Positions 33,626-44,858 of a DNA stretch of 64,000 nucleotides are shown one piece after another. A program made the position numbers and the translations under genes. The stretch is taken from positions 36,727,745-36,791,744 of the forward strand of contig OX421962.1 of the NCBI GenBank assembly GCA_949128115.1. Direction: 5' to 3'. Source of the DNA: Anaspis maculata (Eukaryota; Arthropoda; Insecta; Coleoptera; Scraptiidae). Below the pieces are notes generated by a model. It did not search any database and was not told where the DNA came from. It saw nothing but the letters and a program-made list of their open reading frames with translations. How positions within the stretch are numbered: position 1 is the stretch's first letter; the number at the start of each line of letters is the position of its first letter.

Positions 33626-35940
33626 ATGGCAGCCTCAAATCAAAACTGATCAACAAAATGAATGTTAGGTACATGGCTAAACTTGCCCGAACTTCGAAAC
33701 TGAGTTAAGTAGGTACCTAACCTTGTACCTATTAATGAGAGCGATTGGAATTATCTTTGAAAGGTTGGCTAGCCAATCCTTTGTCTATATCAGTACCGCT
33801 TCGATTATGAGGTCTAGCTTCATGCCTTTTGAGTTGAAATAGAAAAAAAATACTGCCGGGCAAAATGTGCGTCACACTTTTTTGGAGTATTGGCATAGAC
33901 GAAGCCGACAACAGATTTTATTGACATTTTTCAAGGATCAAGCTTGAAGTGTTTTTCCAGAGACCACAAACGCGCAGAAACGTAAAAACGTAGTTCGTAA
34001 GATGACAGAGTTGCACGCTGTGAAAGATAAAATCATAAAACAGTTCAAAAACCACTTTCGCAGAATTTCCCATTTACATTCGAGAGTTCACCCAAGGAGT
34101 GCAGAAAAGATATTATTTCACTTGAAGTGCAGTTACGCTGATGCTATACATACAAGAAGCATCTCGACAAAACCGCTATCAAAGTGAAAACTTGAAACAA
34201 CATCATCCTGGAGAGCGTCAGCGTCAACTCTCATGCCCGGTTGCAAGAACGAGGCAGGTTTGGTGCGGAGCAAATGTACTCCGGTTGTAAGAAGAGGGTA
34301 TCAAACACGAGTACCAAACAGGCTGTGGATGAGACTTGTCACACATTTGAACTACTTGCGCCGTTTTATGCGTATTTAGGTAGATACCTAAAATGTCCGA
34401 TTCTACACTTTCTTCTGCATTTCATATAGGTACCCAGTTGCAAAAACGAGGTACGAGTAGTTACGTTTGCTACGGAGCAAATATACTCCGGTTGCAAGAA
34501 CAACAACGGTTGTGATGTCAAACACGGTATCTTCGTAGATGAAATGTACCTCGCGGCTGTCGAAGTCAAAAAAGCGTCAAGAATTTTGAGGTCAACAAAA
34601 AGCGTGCTTCATTTTTGCGATTTAAAACAAAAATTGGCAAATAATAGGGTTTTTGCACGATTTTTTTTTATTGCCTCCGATGATGCTTTGGTAGCCAAAT
34701 AGCACCACCGACTGAACGGTTTTTCGAAAATCTTGATATATTATTTTATTTTGTGAATTTGAAACACAAAAACTGTTAGACATGCAACTTCCATGCACCG
34801 ATGTGTCAGCTGCGGGATGACGTCATCGTGCCCCGGGCTGGGGCTACTTGATTCTACACTAACAGATTGCGACTAGGAATTTTGAATGTTTGACATAATC
34901 TCACTGTCTGTCCCTCTCATACGTCTGTGGAACTGACGCTCAATTCAGGTGGTGAGCGCGCAGCACGAGCTTGGGGATGGCCCTGACACGTGAGCAAGAG
35001 CGACGGCGCTGTTCGCGTTTCCAAAACTGAAATAAGAATTTTGAATTTTCGCGGGGTTTCAGGGTGCAGGGCTGCAACCTCGCAAAGAAAAAAATTTGCA
35101 AACGAAAAATAAAACTCTCGGGTGGACGTCATCGTGGTCATACAAGGTCATTGTGAAAGCGACCGCGTTTTTGGCGCAAAAAAATTCAAACCTTGATCTT
35201 CATTTAAAGGATGGACCAATTTTTTTTTAATTTTTTTTTTTGGACGGAAATTATTGTGGATACCGCTTTGAATGATTTTATGAAGTAATCGTCTCAATGT
35301 AAAAGTCATGCAAGGACCCTATTCCACCGGATCAAAGCATATGAATCCATGCACGGGCTCTTGAGCAGGTAAATGTGACGAACTGCATATGTAGACTCTA
35401 TTACCGAACAGCAATTTTTACAGGTGTCGACTAAAGTGCGAACGCTTGTTAGTGCCTGCACGAGCCCTGGACGGCGAAAACAAACCTGTTGATTTAAGCT
35501 ACAACGTGGAGCCCATTGTTGCACTGTGTAACCTACCCCCAAGATACTCTAGGTCAGCACACATTGGCCGACGACTTCACGGGTTCCTAGCTAAAATTGA
35601 CCGCAGGAACTCTACCTAAATGACACGTTTATAGTCCTACATATAATAACACTGTATACCTATGTGTTTCGTTCTAAGATTTTTTTGTGTGGGATAACTG
35701 GAAGACTGCAGGAGACCTCACAAGAACAGGACTAGCTATCGGCGAAGCTTCAAAGTATGAAGGCAATTCAGAACCCCCGCCAGAGCAACCGATCGCTTTG
35801 CTGACAACCATGTGTTGTGGGACAACTAGGACAGTGATCGTTGTGACGAAACTTGTGCAATCCTGGGTTTCCAGTGTCGTTGTGTTCAGGTGATATTCAG
35901 TGTCAATTCAGTGAGAGTGCACTGATAGAAAGCCAGACAT
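33626..35940. repeat. mostly featureless; one direct repeat pair
   Basis: At about 34233-34295 and 34433-34500 a ~65-bp block recurs in direct orientation: GGTTGCAAGAACGAGG or GTTGCAAAAACGAGG, a GCGGAGCAAATGTACTCCGG-like palindromic word, then GTTG(T/C)AAGAA. No domain was recognised elsewhere in this span. A CCGGATCAAAGC stretch near 35327 resembles a transposon edge, but no partner was found. Confidence 0.5.
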
Positions 35941-36102
35941 CAGAACTGCTTCCAGATTCAATTTAATTCAAATGATTTATTGTTTTTTGAGAAAAAAAAC
36001 TCTCATAACAATTGTAGAACAAGATCACAGTTAACACTAATACTAATACATTTTAAAACAATACTGGTACACAAACCGTTCAACACATTTTAAAATATCA
36101 CG

Positions 36103-37343
36103 TCATTCGTTAACAGCGAATGAGCGGAGCCTAAGCATAGCCATGATGTAATGTCCTAGCCTCTTAGCGCCTCTCTGGTCAATACCCTTCAAACAAACAA
36201 TTGAATCATCAAACGTCCTCAGTCCCGCAGGAAGAAGAGATCTGCAGCTGCGGTACAGGGGACATTCAAAAATCAGGTGATCAAGACTCTCGTGGCAGTG
36301 TAAATTACACAACGTACAACATTCAGAGGTGTTTATGTTATGTTTAAGTATTTCCATTGAAAGAAAATTTGAGCGGAAAGTTATTGGCAAGTCTCATTTG
36401 TGCCACAAATCTTACGAAGTGTATTGGAATTTGGAATTCCAGATACTGCTGAGGCTCCTGCAAAATGGGTGGAAGGAAAAACACCGACCGTGGGGCGCGG
36501 TCCAGATATCTTAAGTCCTCCATAAACAATCTTTCCCTTAACGCGTCAATCATTTCAGCCTTTCTTGAGCTTAAATTTTCAAAATTAAGGTTATCCCAGA
36601 GATCGGGACAGTTCACAACTTCAAAGAGCTCAGCGAGCCGACCTACACAGTTATAACGCATATCGACGGCGGACTCGTCGACCAAGTACAAACTGACCAG
36701 CCTGTCAAAGCACGCCCTAGGATATCTACTGGTGGGCATCCGGAGTAATTTCAATAGCCAGGCAAGACAAGATTTAAAATGTCAAGAGGGAAACCCTACT
36801 TATACCCGTCTCCAGTCGAATCAAAGAATCAGAGGTCGACTTAGGCAAACACAAGAGTCGTCTAAAAAACTCCATCTGAACCCTCTCCAGCAGATCAGGA
36901 TATCCCATCCCCCACAAAGGCAGGCAATGAGAAACGGACCTCAAAATCGCTGACTGGAACAGTGTCATCCTAGAAGACCACGAATTTAATTTCGATCTGG
37001 TCATCAGGTCAAAAACCGCAGCGGACGCCTGTTCAGACTTCAGTACGGCTGCACGTGTCATTTCAAGGAATAAAGAGGACGAAGAAAATGTGATCCCAAG
37101 GTATCGGTACTGCTTGACCACCTCAACCTGTTCATTATTGAAATAGAAAACACCACTAGGAGAAGGCCCACCTCCCCTATGAAAGCAAAGGATTTTAGTT
37201 TTCTTCGTGTTGACATCTAACTCATTTTCCAAACAATACCTTTCAAGCAGACCGAAATTACGACCGAGGTCCACCTCCAAATCCGCGAGCAGACCATGGC
37301 AACGACCATGCCACGTTGAAAATACCAGTTCTCGTCCGATCAC
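36103..37343 (-). pseudogene. LINE ORF2 C-terminal part, frameshifted
   Basis: Reading leftward, the first frame (37343-36774) has LVFSTW in place of the A-DD-LV-S region, then a segment with NELDVNTKKTKILCF and VVKQYRYLGITF, the palm-thumb boundary of jockey/R1/CR1-like RTs. A second frame (36754-36344) and a third (36390-36103) continue it. The last carries CCTLCNLHCHESLDHLIFEC, a CCHC-like zinc motif found near the C-terminus of many LINE ORF2 proteins. Two frameshifts and loss of the endonuclease and the YADD box make it dead on arrival. Confidence 0.88.
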
Positions 37344-37347
37344 TGAA
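37328..37347 (+). other. 5S-rRNA-like 20-mer at the LINE 5' junction
   Basis: TTCTCGTCCGATCACTGAAG abuts the target duplication exactly and matches the conserved internal part of eukaryotic 5S rRNA with about one or two differences. On the LINE's own strand it is antisense 5S. It could reflect template switching during reverse transcription, or chance. Confidence 0.45.
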
Positions 37348-37512
37348 GAACTGCTTCCAGATCAAATGATTTCAATGTGAACTATTGTGAACATGAAATG
37401 GGGGAACCATTATTGAATGGAATGCACACAGACCAACAACGAGGCATCCCTCACCCTACACCTGACCCGATCATCGCTCTGGATGGTTTTGAGCTACCAA
37501 GAACAATATAGT

Positions 37513-38977
37513 CCAGTAGTTGCAGCGGTAGGCTTTTTGATTCTGCATTTTGTGATACTGCAATGAAATTTGGCATATGCAAACTACATGAAATTTCAAG
37601 TGATTTGACCCGCAGCACTCAAAAATTTGTTCATTAGGGGGCGACTGGGGGCCCCTCAAAACTTCAAGATGTCAGAATTTTTCCCACGCACCATTCAGTA
37701 CCGCCCTATCTACCGTACAGAACCTAAACAACTTTGTTCTTGACCATCATAACATTTTTCGTCATGTCAATTCCATTCTTCTTATAGAAAAAAAATATAT
37801 TCTTTGCCTGGTCAACAAATTGAAAAATAATTTTTTTTTGGACCACCAATAGATTGTTGAGTAGTTTTTGTGCGATCATCGATGAATCCGCATCCCCATG
37901 ATTCATTTATGAAAGGAAAACTTTTGCAGTGCTATTTTTCAACACAGGAGTGACTTCAACTTACCATTATTTTCAACATTACCTTTTTCAATGTTTTACC
38001 TCGGTAAGTATGATTATTGTTATACTAATATACAGCTTGAAGTTCTCTTTAACGATGTGGATGATGAAACTGCCTCAGATTCCACCTGGAAGCCGTACAT
38101 AATAATTTTTCTGCAAGGCCGTCAAATTTGGCATTTTTGATTTTCTAGCGGGAGCGGCCAAAATGTCAATACGCACCACTCTGCCCAAGAGCACCGGTTT
38201 GCTCTAGCGGAAAACGATATTCACGCCTAACAATTTTGCATTTTGTGATACTGAAATGAGAGTTGGTGCGAAAGTACCGCAACCGGTGCTGTTGGGCGGA
38301 GTGGTGTGTATTGACATTTTGGCCGCTCCCGGTAGAAAATCAAAAATGCCAAATTTGACGGCCTTGCAGGAAAATTAATATGCACGGCTTCCAGGTGGAA
38401 TCTGAGGCCGTTTCATCATCCAAACCGTTGAAGAAAACTTCAAGCTACATATTAGTACAATAATAATCATATTTTTAGGGATAAAACATTGAAATAGGTA
38501 ATGTTGAAAATAATGATAAGTTGAGGTCACCCCTTCGATAAAGAATAGAACAGCAAAACTTTTGTTCTCATAAATGAATCAAGGGGATGCGGATTTATCG
38601 ATAATCACACAAAAACGACTCAACAATCTATTTGTGGTCAAAAAATATATATATTTCTCGACTTGTTGACCAGACAAAGAAATAATTTTTTTCTGCAAGA
38701 AGAATGGAAATGACATGACGAAAAATGTTATGATGGTCAAGAACAAAGTTGTTTAGGTCCTGTACGGTAGATAGGGCGGTACTGAATGGTGCATGGTAGA
38801 AACACTGACATCTTGAAATTTGGAGGGGCCCCCAGTCGCCCCCTAATGGACAAATTTTTGAGTGCTGCGGGTCAAATCACTGGAAATTCTACGTAGTTGG
38901 CATATGCCAAATTTCATTGCAGTATCACAAAATGCAGAATCAGGGTCATTTTGCTAGCGTACCGCTGCAACTACAGG
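37513..38977. mobile_element. foldback element with ~0.7-kb arms
   Basis: The left arm (about 37513-38202) and right arm (about 38279-38977) are reverse complements. Paired landmarks: GTAGTTGCAGCGGTA / TACCGCTGCAACTAC, CACAAAATGCAGAATC, GGGGGCGACTGGGGGCCCC, TAGATAGGGCGGTACTGAATG, CAAGAACAAAGTTGTTTAGG, GCCGTCAAATTTGGCATTTTTG and GCACCGGTTTGC nearest the centre. The 76-bp loop contains GCATTTTGTGATACTGAAATGA, a further partial copy of the outer-arm sequence near 37544. It has no coding capacity and no clear target duplication. Confidence 0.9.
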
Positions 38978-39000
38978 TTAGATAGGTGAAATCAAAATAA

Positions 39001-39168
39001 GCTGCGGAAGCTGCGCCAGAACTCTGCGACTGTGAAGCCGAGTTTCAAACAGTGAACCACATTGTGAGTCAGTGTCCGATAAGACGATACGCAGACCCAC
39101 TGATGAAGTTCCTAACACTGACACCGCAAGCAGTTCTGTGGCTGGAAAATCTCGATATGCAGCTTTGA
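39001..39168 (+). pseudogene. LINE ORF2 C-terminal end relic
   Basis: A 55-codon frame ending in TGA at 39166. It contains ELCDCEAEFQTVNHIVSQCP, a C-x-C...H...C zinc-type motif of LINE C-termini, followed by RRYADPLMKFL and PQAVLWLENLDMQL. The upstream part is missing because the foldback element ends just before it. A different LINE lineage from the 36-kb copy is likely, given the different spacing of the cysteines. Confidence 0.65.
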
Positions 39169-39209
39169 CATTATTTTACTTTTCTTACCCATCTTGTATC
39201 TTGTCTCCA

Positions 39210-39421
39210 TATGCCGTTCACTTTTTATTTTTAGTAGAATGACTTTTTGGAGCAAAAATAAAGTGACAAGCTGGAGTGCTGGGAGGATACGGCTGATGGC
39301 TGCTGAAAGTTTCGCTCCAAAACTGTGCAGGTGCCATCAGCTATAGCCGTAGCCTTCCAGCTTGTCACTTTATTTGAGCTCCAAAAAGTCATTCTACTGA
39401 ATTTAAAACGTAAACAGCATA
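39210..39421 (+). mobile_element. MITE family 2, copy 2
   Basis: Shares the TTTAGTAGAATGACTTTTTGG end and its inverse AAAAAGTCATTCTACTGAA with copies 1 and 3. Internal GACAAGCTGGA and CAGGTGCCATCAGC blocks are also shared. Its right edge touches the left edge of the family 1 MITE at 39424. Confidence 0.85.
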
Positions 39422-39423
39422 TA

Positions 39424-39562
39424 CGGGGTGTTTATAAGAGTCTGTGATCGCGGCAGGCATGGGTCAGGCCGAAAAACGCAGTAACAGGCGCAATTGTAGT
39501 GATCGAAAGCGGATTCCAAAGGCGATGCGATCACAGGCGATGCGACATTTATTAACACCCGG
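39424..39562 (+). mobile_element. MITE family 1, copy 2
   Basis: 139 bp between TA dinucleotides, with ends CGGGGTGTTTATAAGAG and TTATTAACACCCGG. Same orientation as the 14-kb copy and nearly identical in the core. A small local duplication (GCGATGCGATCACAGGCGAT) accounts for its extra length. Confidence 0.92.
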
Positions 39563-41370
39563 TATAAACTTTTCATACATTTTTCTAAAATATTGTGCAA
39601 CGTCAATCCATCCAAATAATAACAATAAATTAAATAATCAACCGTTAGTTCCACAGCGTATAGTTCCATAGATGATCAGCGATGAGGCTGATTGCAGATT
39701 AACTGAACTTCTTTCTTCTGAATGATGGTCGATTAAGCACAAAAAATGCCTGAAATCTGTACTAGACCCATTATCTTTCGCTATTGACACATGAACCAGC
39801 ACTCGAACCAGCATTTCGATTGATCAGTCAGCTACAAATTGACAAACAAAAATCGCGAATCAACTAATTTCGTATTAGCTCTTTTGTGGAACCCAAGGTA
39901 AGTTTATTTGAACCGATAGTATTGCCGTAATGTCACCATGTGCAAGTACAGGTACTTTTAACCTCGCTTATCTTGTTCAAAATCAGTTTATCACCCTTGA
40001 TCATCACCCACTCTCGAAATTATTCTTGTGGATTGTTCTGTTGTGTTCTCATACAAAATCGCTGTAACAAATCTTCGAGCTGATGCATATCAAAAAGATA
40101 TGATGGAATAAGGAAGTCAAGAAAGGCATCATGTCTTGAATAATACGGTTGGAACCACTGGTCGTCCGTAATTACCTCAGACACTTTGCCGGATGATTGC
40201 CCGTAATGCATGACCGAATTAAGCGTGTCATATTGCGCTTAAGGGAGTGATGAGTGATGGTTTTTCTGCGGCACGAGAGCAATTTTTGATGATGGGTGGT
40301 TAAATAGAAACAACGGGAAGCATGCGGTCATCGATACTTATCTCATTTATAAATCAGAATTATGTTATAAAGATAAATTGGCACGCTTATGTCATGGCAT
40401 TTTGTCAGCTATCTATATACGATGGCATGCCCGAGCATCAGCTCTCTGCGCGAGAGATTATGCTGATGCATCGGTTATCTCTCCTGGATGTCTATGTGTA
40501 ATGTGCAACACGGACAACACTCTCAATTATGGACGATGTAATGAACTGGCGAAAAAATCCTGTGTAGGTTAATACGGCCGTTAAACAACGTCGTGCCAGG
40601 AGTTTTACGGCTCGGAGGCTTGACTCAAACGGGCGACTTTCGCAACTCGCGCGAGCGTGAGCTGGTTGTGGAGTGTGGATCTGTGGCTCTCGTGGTATTG
40701 AGAAATTGCCATTATGATTTCTCGTCTGGAAATATCACTTGATCTTGCGCTAGTATTAATTTTTAACCTTTCATGCATACAAGGCCCCTGTTAATAAAGA
40801 TAAACAGTCAATTAGAGCTATAGGTATAGGTAAGTACATACCAAGAAGGTACATACCAATGAAACTCTAATGATGGCAAATGGTTAGGATAGGTATCTAA
40901 TGAAGATGACAATTGTAGTGGCAAAATGCTAGGTATTTTATGGCCAGTTAGCAGATCTTCAACCCCATCCATGGTCTCTCTGATCGACTAATATTGATCG
41001 TTTTTGGGATAATGAACCATACCATCATAATCGACCGATTAAATTAGTATGATGGTTTGGAATGATGGATGGAACGTGCAAAAACGACAGCTTATGATCT
41101 CAATCGCCACGCAGCTCTCAACGAATATTCTTACTGTTGAATAAAAACCATTTTCAGGGAACCATCTTTAGAGGGCTGTTTAACCTATTGCAACGTGAAC
41201 GAAGCAAAAGGAACAAGATATTGAACAAGATGAACAAGAAGCTGAACAAAAGGAATAGAAGTCGGAAGAAGAGGAACAAGTTGAGTCGCGGAGGAAGAGG
41301 GAGAGACAAAGGGAAAACGAGGTTACAAATAATGCGGTGATCTCCCAAACAAAAGCGTGGCAGAGTCCCA
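39563..41370. other. no supported gene; small hairpin
   Basis: No domain recognised. ACCATCATA (41029) and TATGATGGT (41049) form a short hairpin. The basic, N/K/R-rich frame at 41137-41340 is low complexity and probably part of the following relic or chance. Confidence 0.4.
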
Positions 41371-41379
41371 GCGCGAGAC

Positions 41380-41700
41380 TTGGTGACACATTTTCCAAGC
41401 TCAAATGGAGCTGGAAAAGACGCTTGGAGTCTTTTATTGGACGAGGAAATTCTTGACGTGATCCTATTACACACAAATAACTCAACGTCGCCTTGCCATC
41501 AATTACACTCAGTCGTACCACAACGACATATCCCTTTTGGAACTAAAAGCTTTGATGGGACTGCTCTATGCTCTATTAGATTCAATTCAGATAGAGCAGA
41601 TCAAGACAATCCCGCATCGAAACTGGGCGAAAGCCAGCAAAGCTAGTTACTGCTTACTGACGATAAAAATCATTTGGACAAAGAACTCATCGACCTACTC
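41380..41700 (+). pseudogene. piggyBac-like transposase relic
   Basis: One frame reads AWSLLLDEEILDVILLHTN. After a one-base shift near 41480, the next frame reads INYTQSYHNDISLLELKALM and GLLYALLD. These match the N-terminal helix region of piggyBac-like (DDE_Tnp_1_7) transposases: acidic-I-L...TN, then ELKAL-GLL. The catalytic DDD part is not recognisable downstream. No TTAA-flanked ends were identified around this fragment. Confidence 0.6.
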
Positions 41701-41857
41701 AGAGAAGACCCAGCGATCGAAAATAGGAACTATGTACTCATTTATCCATCCCTGGCGGTTAGGTAGAATGAAAGAATAGATTAAAAGCTAACCAAAATTG
41801 ATTTGTTAGAAAGATGTTCGGTTCCGTCAAACCTTTCAGGAACTAGAAGCGGCAATT

Positions 41858-42151
41858 TTGAATACAGAGATTGCCTCAAATGCCAACTTTAATAAAAGGA
41901 GAGAGGAGAACACAACACCTTGGTGCGAAATATCGGCCATGGGCGGAACGCTGACTCTGTTACTAGGAAAAGACTTGCCCAAAGTAAAAGCAGCAGGAGC
42001 CATTGGAGATGCTGAAAGATTATTTGCAGACCTGCACTTCAGTTTTTCGTTTCACCGACGCGACGCTGTGAAAATCGGTAGAAAACAGAAATTACATGAA
42101 TATACTTATTCGGCAAAAATTTTGTTGAAAAATTTAAAACAGCTCAGTTAA
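41858..42151 (+). CDS. ORF of unknown function (97 aa)
   Basis: An open frame with a well-mixed composition including TPWCEISAMGGTLTLLLGKD, LPKVKAAGAIGDAERLFADL and HFSFSFHRRDAVKI. The D-x-x-x-L-x-x-DLHFS...RR pattern feels like the N-terminal part of a retroelement- or virus-associated structural protein family seen across invertebrate genomes, but I cannot name it. It lies between the piggyBac relic and an inverted-repeat element. It may be partial. Confidence 0.35.
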   Translation: MNTEIASNANFNKRREENTTPWCEISAMGGTLTLLLGKDLPKVKAAGAIGDAERLFADLHFSFSFHRRDAVKIGRKQKLHEYTYSAKILLKNLKQLS

Positions 42152-42176
42152 CGACAAAATCGGCAAGGGACACGAA

Positions 42177-42591
42177 TGCCCGATTGCACAAACGTGGTAT
42201 CAAATTTTGGTTCGGTACCAAACAGCGGATCAAATATTTAAAAGTGAAACAAAATCCGATTACTTCAAGGAAAGAACAGGATGTAAATACAAAATATGGC
42301 CCCTTACGATTACTGGTATACAGAAAAAAAATAGGAGTAACACGCACTTGTCGCTTACTTTTTATTACAAAGAAAAAATCTGACAGTTCTGGCAAGATTT
42401 GTTCTACAAGCCAAAATAAAGGCTGTCTCACCTGTGTTTTGGTAGAAAAATAATCACTTGGAACCATATTTTGTGTTCCCATCATAATCTCCCCTTGAAG
42501 TAACTGGGTTTGCATTTTGTACCACTCCAAAAATTTGATCACGTGTTTAATACCGAACTAAAATTTGATACCACCTTTGTGCAATCGGGCA
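42177..42591. mobile_element. inverted-repeat element, 415 bp, ~47-bp ends
   Basis: TGCCCGATTGCACAAACG at the left pairs with CCTTTGTGCAATCGGGCA at the right. Pairing continues through TGGTATCAAATTTTGGTTCGG and its diverged inverse. GAA lies directly outside both ends and may be a 3-bp target duplication. The interior is AT-rich and non-coding. Related words (CCCGGTTGCAAGAACG) occur at 34.2 kb. Confidence 0.8.
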
Positions 42592-44167
42592 GAAGGGTCT
42601 CAACCCAACAAACAAAGCCGAATCTTGAAGCCAGATAATTTCGACAAAACCTATACAGTTAAATTTTTTGCTATCATCGCTGAAACACCCAACCATAACT
42701 TTATAGATCCAGTCAGCTTCTGAAATACACTTATCGGCGATGCCGCAACACACTGAATTGTTATTATTGTGGATACAAGATCATGACGTCATGAGCTACT
42801 CATTGAAGTAAACATTTTTCACTAAAATCTTTTCGTCTAGGACTAGATGCTGTGACGGACGGACGGACAGATTTGGAGAAGTGCACTAAAAATTAAAATA
42901 CTCCAAGCTAGACGAAGACTTCCTATATTTGTCCCTTTTGCGGTGGGAGCCCCAGCCCCCTGGTGCGAAGAAGCTATTGGATTTACAGCCAGTTTAGGTA
43001 GACTATGACCATCAAACTGGGGAGTCCAGTTTAAGATCATTCTTGAGCCAACGGATCAGTGGGAATATTCAAAAGGCCAATGCCATCTCAATCATGGGAA
43101 CTTTTCCAACTACGGAATCCTCGATAGAAATATTTTATATTTTTACCCATGTTATACGGTTTCTTTTCTTTGTTCGTTTCTTCCTTTGTAACATTATACA
43201 TATTAATTTTACGAAATATCATATGAAAGGGTTGAAAAATACATATAACCTAACTTTTCCGGGTATTACCTACTTCGTATACGATTATATAATTCTAATC
43301 TGTTACAATTTTTTTTTCTCACAACACAATCAGTTGTCGGACTTGTAGGTTGTAGCGATACATAATTATTGGATACATGAATATTATATCATCTATCGAA
43401 TACGCAATCTGTCTGATTACTCCGAATTCTGATTCCGATCCGTTTGTTTTGAACGATCGTTATTTTGCCAGACTTGAACTTACACCCGAGACATACCATG
43501 CATACGTATTTTTTTTTAGGAACACTTGAACCTACCAGAGTTTGGTTTTACATCATGACAATGATACCTAATTCTATTTTTGTGTTTGTAAGGAAGCACA
43601 CACTCGCTATTAGGTACAGATAAAAATAATTTAATACACTAGAATTCCGCTGATGTGACGTCCAATCATTTTTCATCTTAATTTATACTCGGCTGATTTT
43701 ATTTGGCATCAACAAGACACTCGATACTCGATTCAGATTGGTTAAGTGCTCTCCACCTGTTGGATACAATTAGGTATATGTAGTGAATAACTAAATAATA
43801 ATATGTACAGGGTGCTCTATCCTTCACGCATTTTCCTCGAGAACTACGCGTTCTAAAAATAAAGATTCTCATTATATTTTCTATTGACCACCACCTCAAG
43901 CATCTTAAACACGACAAAATACGTATGGCTATGAGGTATTTAGGTACCCAAAGTTTCAAATGGTGCCAGAATTTTTTCAACTGTCTTCATCAGAGTCACT
44001 GATGCACGACGAAAATATTCAATTGAGTCTACAATTAAACAACTTCAAGTCTGCAGAAAACTGTACAAAACAATAGGTGATTAAACCAGTTCTGCGCGAA
44101 AGATTGAATGAACATTGTTAAACGATTGCCTTTTTTGGGAGAAATTGCCTGTTTCACAGTTGTGGTC
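42592..44167. other. no supported gene; (GGAC)n tract
   Basis: Contains a short GGAC tetranucleotide tract at 42855-42872. TACAGGGTGCTCTATCC near 43805 looks like a transposon end, but no partner was found. The rest is AT-rich and non-coding. Confidence 0.45.
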
Positions 44168-44858
44168 TTAAGGCTAAAGGGGACTGAAATTGAGTACCAA
44201 GTGTGCGACAGAGAGAAAATACATGAAAAGTAATAAAATGTTTTTGGGAAAACCATTGGTCCAATTTTAGATCTGAAAAAAGGGTTATACTGAGATTTTA
44301 ATTCTATTTGATGCACTAGTCAAAAAAAAAATCCAAAAATTTTTTTTATTTTTTTTTTCAATTTCACACATCAATTTCAATTTTTTCAAAAATCGCAGGT
44401 AGTCATTTTGAAGTACTGAAAATATCAAACATGACTCCGTTTTTAGAATTTTTGTAGCATAAATAGTGCTCTCCGAAACACATTTTGAAAATCTCTCTTT
44501 GATATTTGCCGCCCGCTGCAGCTGTTCTCCGCGATGAGTCATTCACGATAAAGGTAGTGATCACTTTCTGCAGACATGGTGTTATGATGTTTTCTGAGAA
44601 ATAGGCGATGTAAATAGAGCAGTAGTAAAGATTTGTGACATCGTGGTATTACGCCGATATATTTCGTTGCTACGATTTCTGAAATTGTAATATTTTTTTC
44701 AAGTTGATCATTTATCTCACGAGATCACACTATCTAGATCTAGAATCTACTGATACTCCAAGATACCTATATCCAATTATAAAGGGACAAACATTGTAAA
44801 ATCATATTGCAATTGCAAAACAATAGACTGCAAGTGCACAAATGTATTTAAAACTATA

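Larger units (their letters stand above)
35943..37362 (-). mobile_element. 5'-truncated LINE with 15-bp target duplication
   Basis: GAACTGCTTCCAGAT occurs at 35943-35957 and again at 37348-37362, an exact 15-bp target duplication bracketing a minus-strand LINE fragment. The element's 3' end is on the left, with an AATTAAATTGA-type tail rather than a plain poly-A. The 5' end is truncated inside the reverse transcriptase. CAAATGATTT follows the target duplication on both sides (11 bases later on the left), so the duplication may be longer and interrupted by the tail. Target-primed reverse transcription accounts for truncation, tail and duplication together. Confidence 0.9.

Noticed and set aside
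43805..43822. Left end of a transposon (TACAGGGTGCTCTATCC)
   Set aside because: No inverted partner with the same subterminal sequence could be found in the window, so the word alone is not reported as an element.
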